Below are positions 63,999-64,000 of a stretch of 64,000 nt of DNA, one piece after another. Each line of letters starts with the position of its first letter. The stretch's first letter is position 1. The DNA is from Bacteroidota bacterium (GTDB lineage: Bacteria; Bacteroidota; Bacteroidia; Flavobacteriales; Flavobacteriaceae). Location: the NCBI GenBank assembly GCA_018267095.1, contig JAFDZC010000008.1, positions 114,854-178,853 on the forward strand. Reading direction: 5' to 3'. The notes below the pieces were generated by a model. That model saw only the letters and a list, made by a program, of their open reading frames with translations, ran no database searches and was not told where the DNA came from. The translations under genes were made by a program, and so were the position numbers.

Positions 63999-64000
63999 AG

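Overview
The window looks like a chromosome segment of a Bacteroidota member, most probably Flavobacteriaceae (Flavobacterium or a close relative). The evidence is a GldI gliding lipoprotein, two secreted proteins with C-terminal type IX secretion (T9SS) sorting domains, a type III glutamine synthetase, fused cyclophilin-FKBP isomerases, an IcmF-type fused mutase, few Shine-Dalgarno sites, and promoters of the Bacteroidota form TTG-N17-23-TAnnTTTG. I see no rRNA, tRNA, CRISPR array, prophage or insertion sequence. Coding density is high and no gap exceeds 300 bases.

Layout. 1-5.9 kb: a glutamine amidotransferase (cut by the left edge) and an ATP-grasp-like ligase on +, facing a four-gene minus operon (esterase, M17 aminopeptidase, ATP-grasp ligase, SMR exporter). 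Together they look like an uncharacterised amide or peptide metabolite pathway. 6-11.6 kb: a secreted thioredoxin-like protein, an LtaS-like phosphotransferase/sulfatase, a VWA membrane protein and FabG. 11.8-18.5 kb: a tight seven-gene operon with an ECF sigma factor, a small membrane protein and a CnrX/CpxP-like sensor (a CnrYXH-like trio), then MbnP and its di-heme peroxidase MbnH, then CotH-kinase and YHYH proteins with T9SS tails. This is the best candidate for an undescribed system. 18.5-27.4 kb: pyrG-yidC, and guaA with two LysM proteins, OsmC and DUF3820. 27.5-31.9 kb: fluC, then nrnA-gldI-PPIase-PPIase. 32-38.3 kb: a GNAT enzyme, purM, paired OmpA-domain proteins and glnN.

38.5-42 kb: TerC and several lineage-specific proteins. 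42-48 kb: a TPR histidine kinase with a LuxR-type regulator, and icmF. 48-54.5 kb: DUF4197, a BtuF-like protein, pyrF, an SGNH/MBOAT acetylation pair and prfA. 54.6-64 kb: a DUF6265 lipoprotein, PepD, DUF3810, YitT, type II NADH dehydrogenase, a second ECF sigma with a multi-pass partner, an acyltransferase, a NUDIX hydrolase and DUF4268.

Five intergenic regions (about 11.66, 33.03, 53.29, 60.52 and 63.96 kb) carry related imperfect palindromes that form a dispersed repeat family. One copy lies in the predicted 5' leader of fabG. Gene starts were moved downstream from the longest possible reading frame where family conservation, signal peptides or a promoter demanded it. Family names come from motif recognition by eye, not from database searches.
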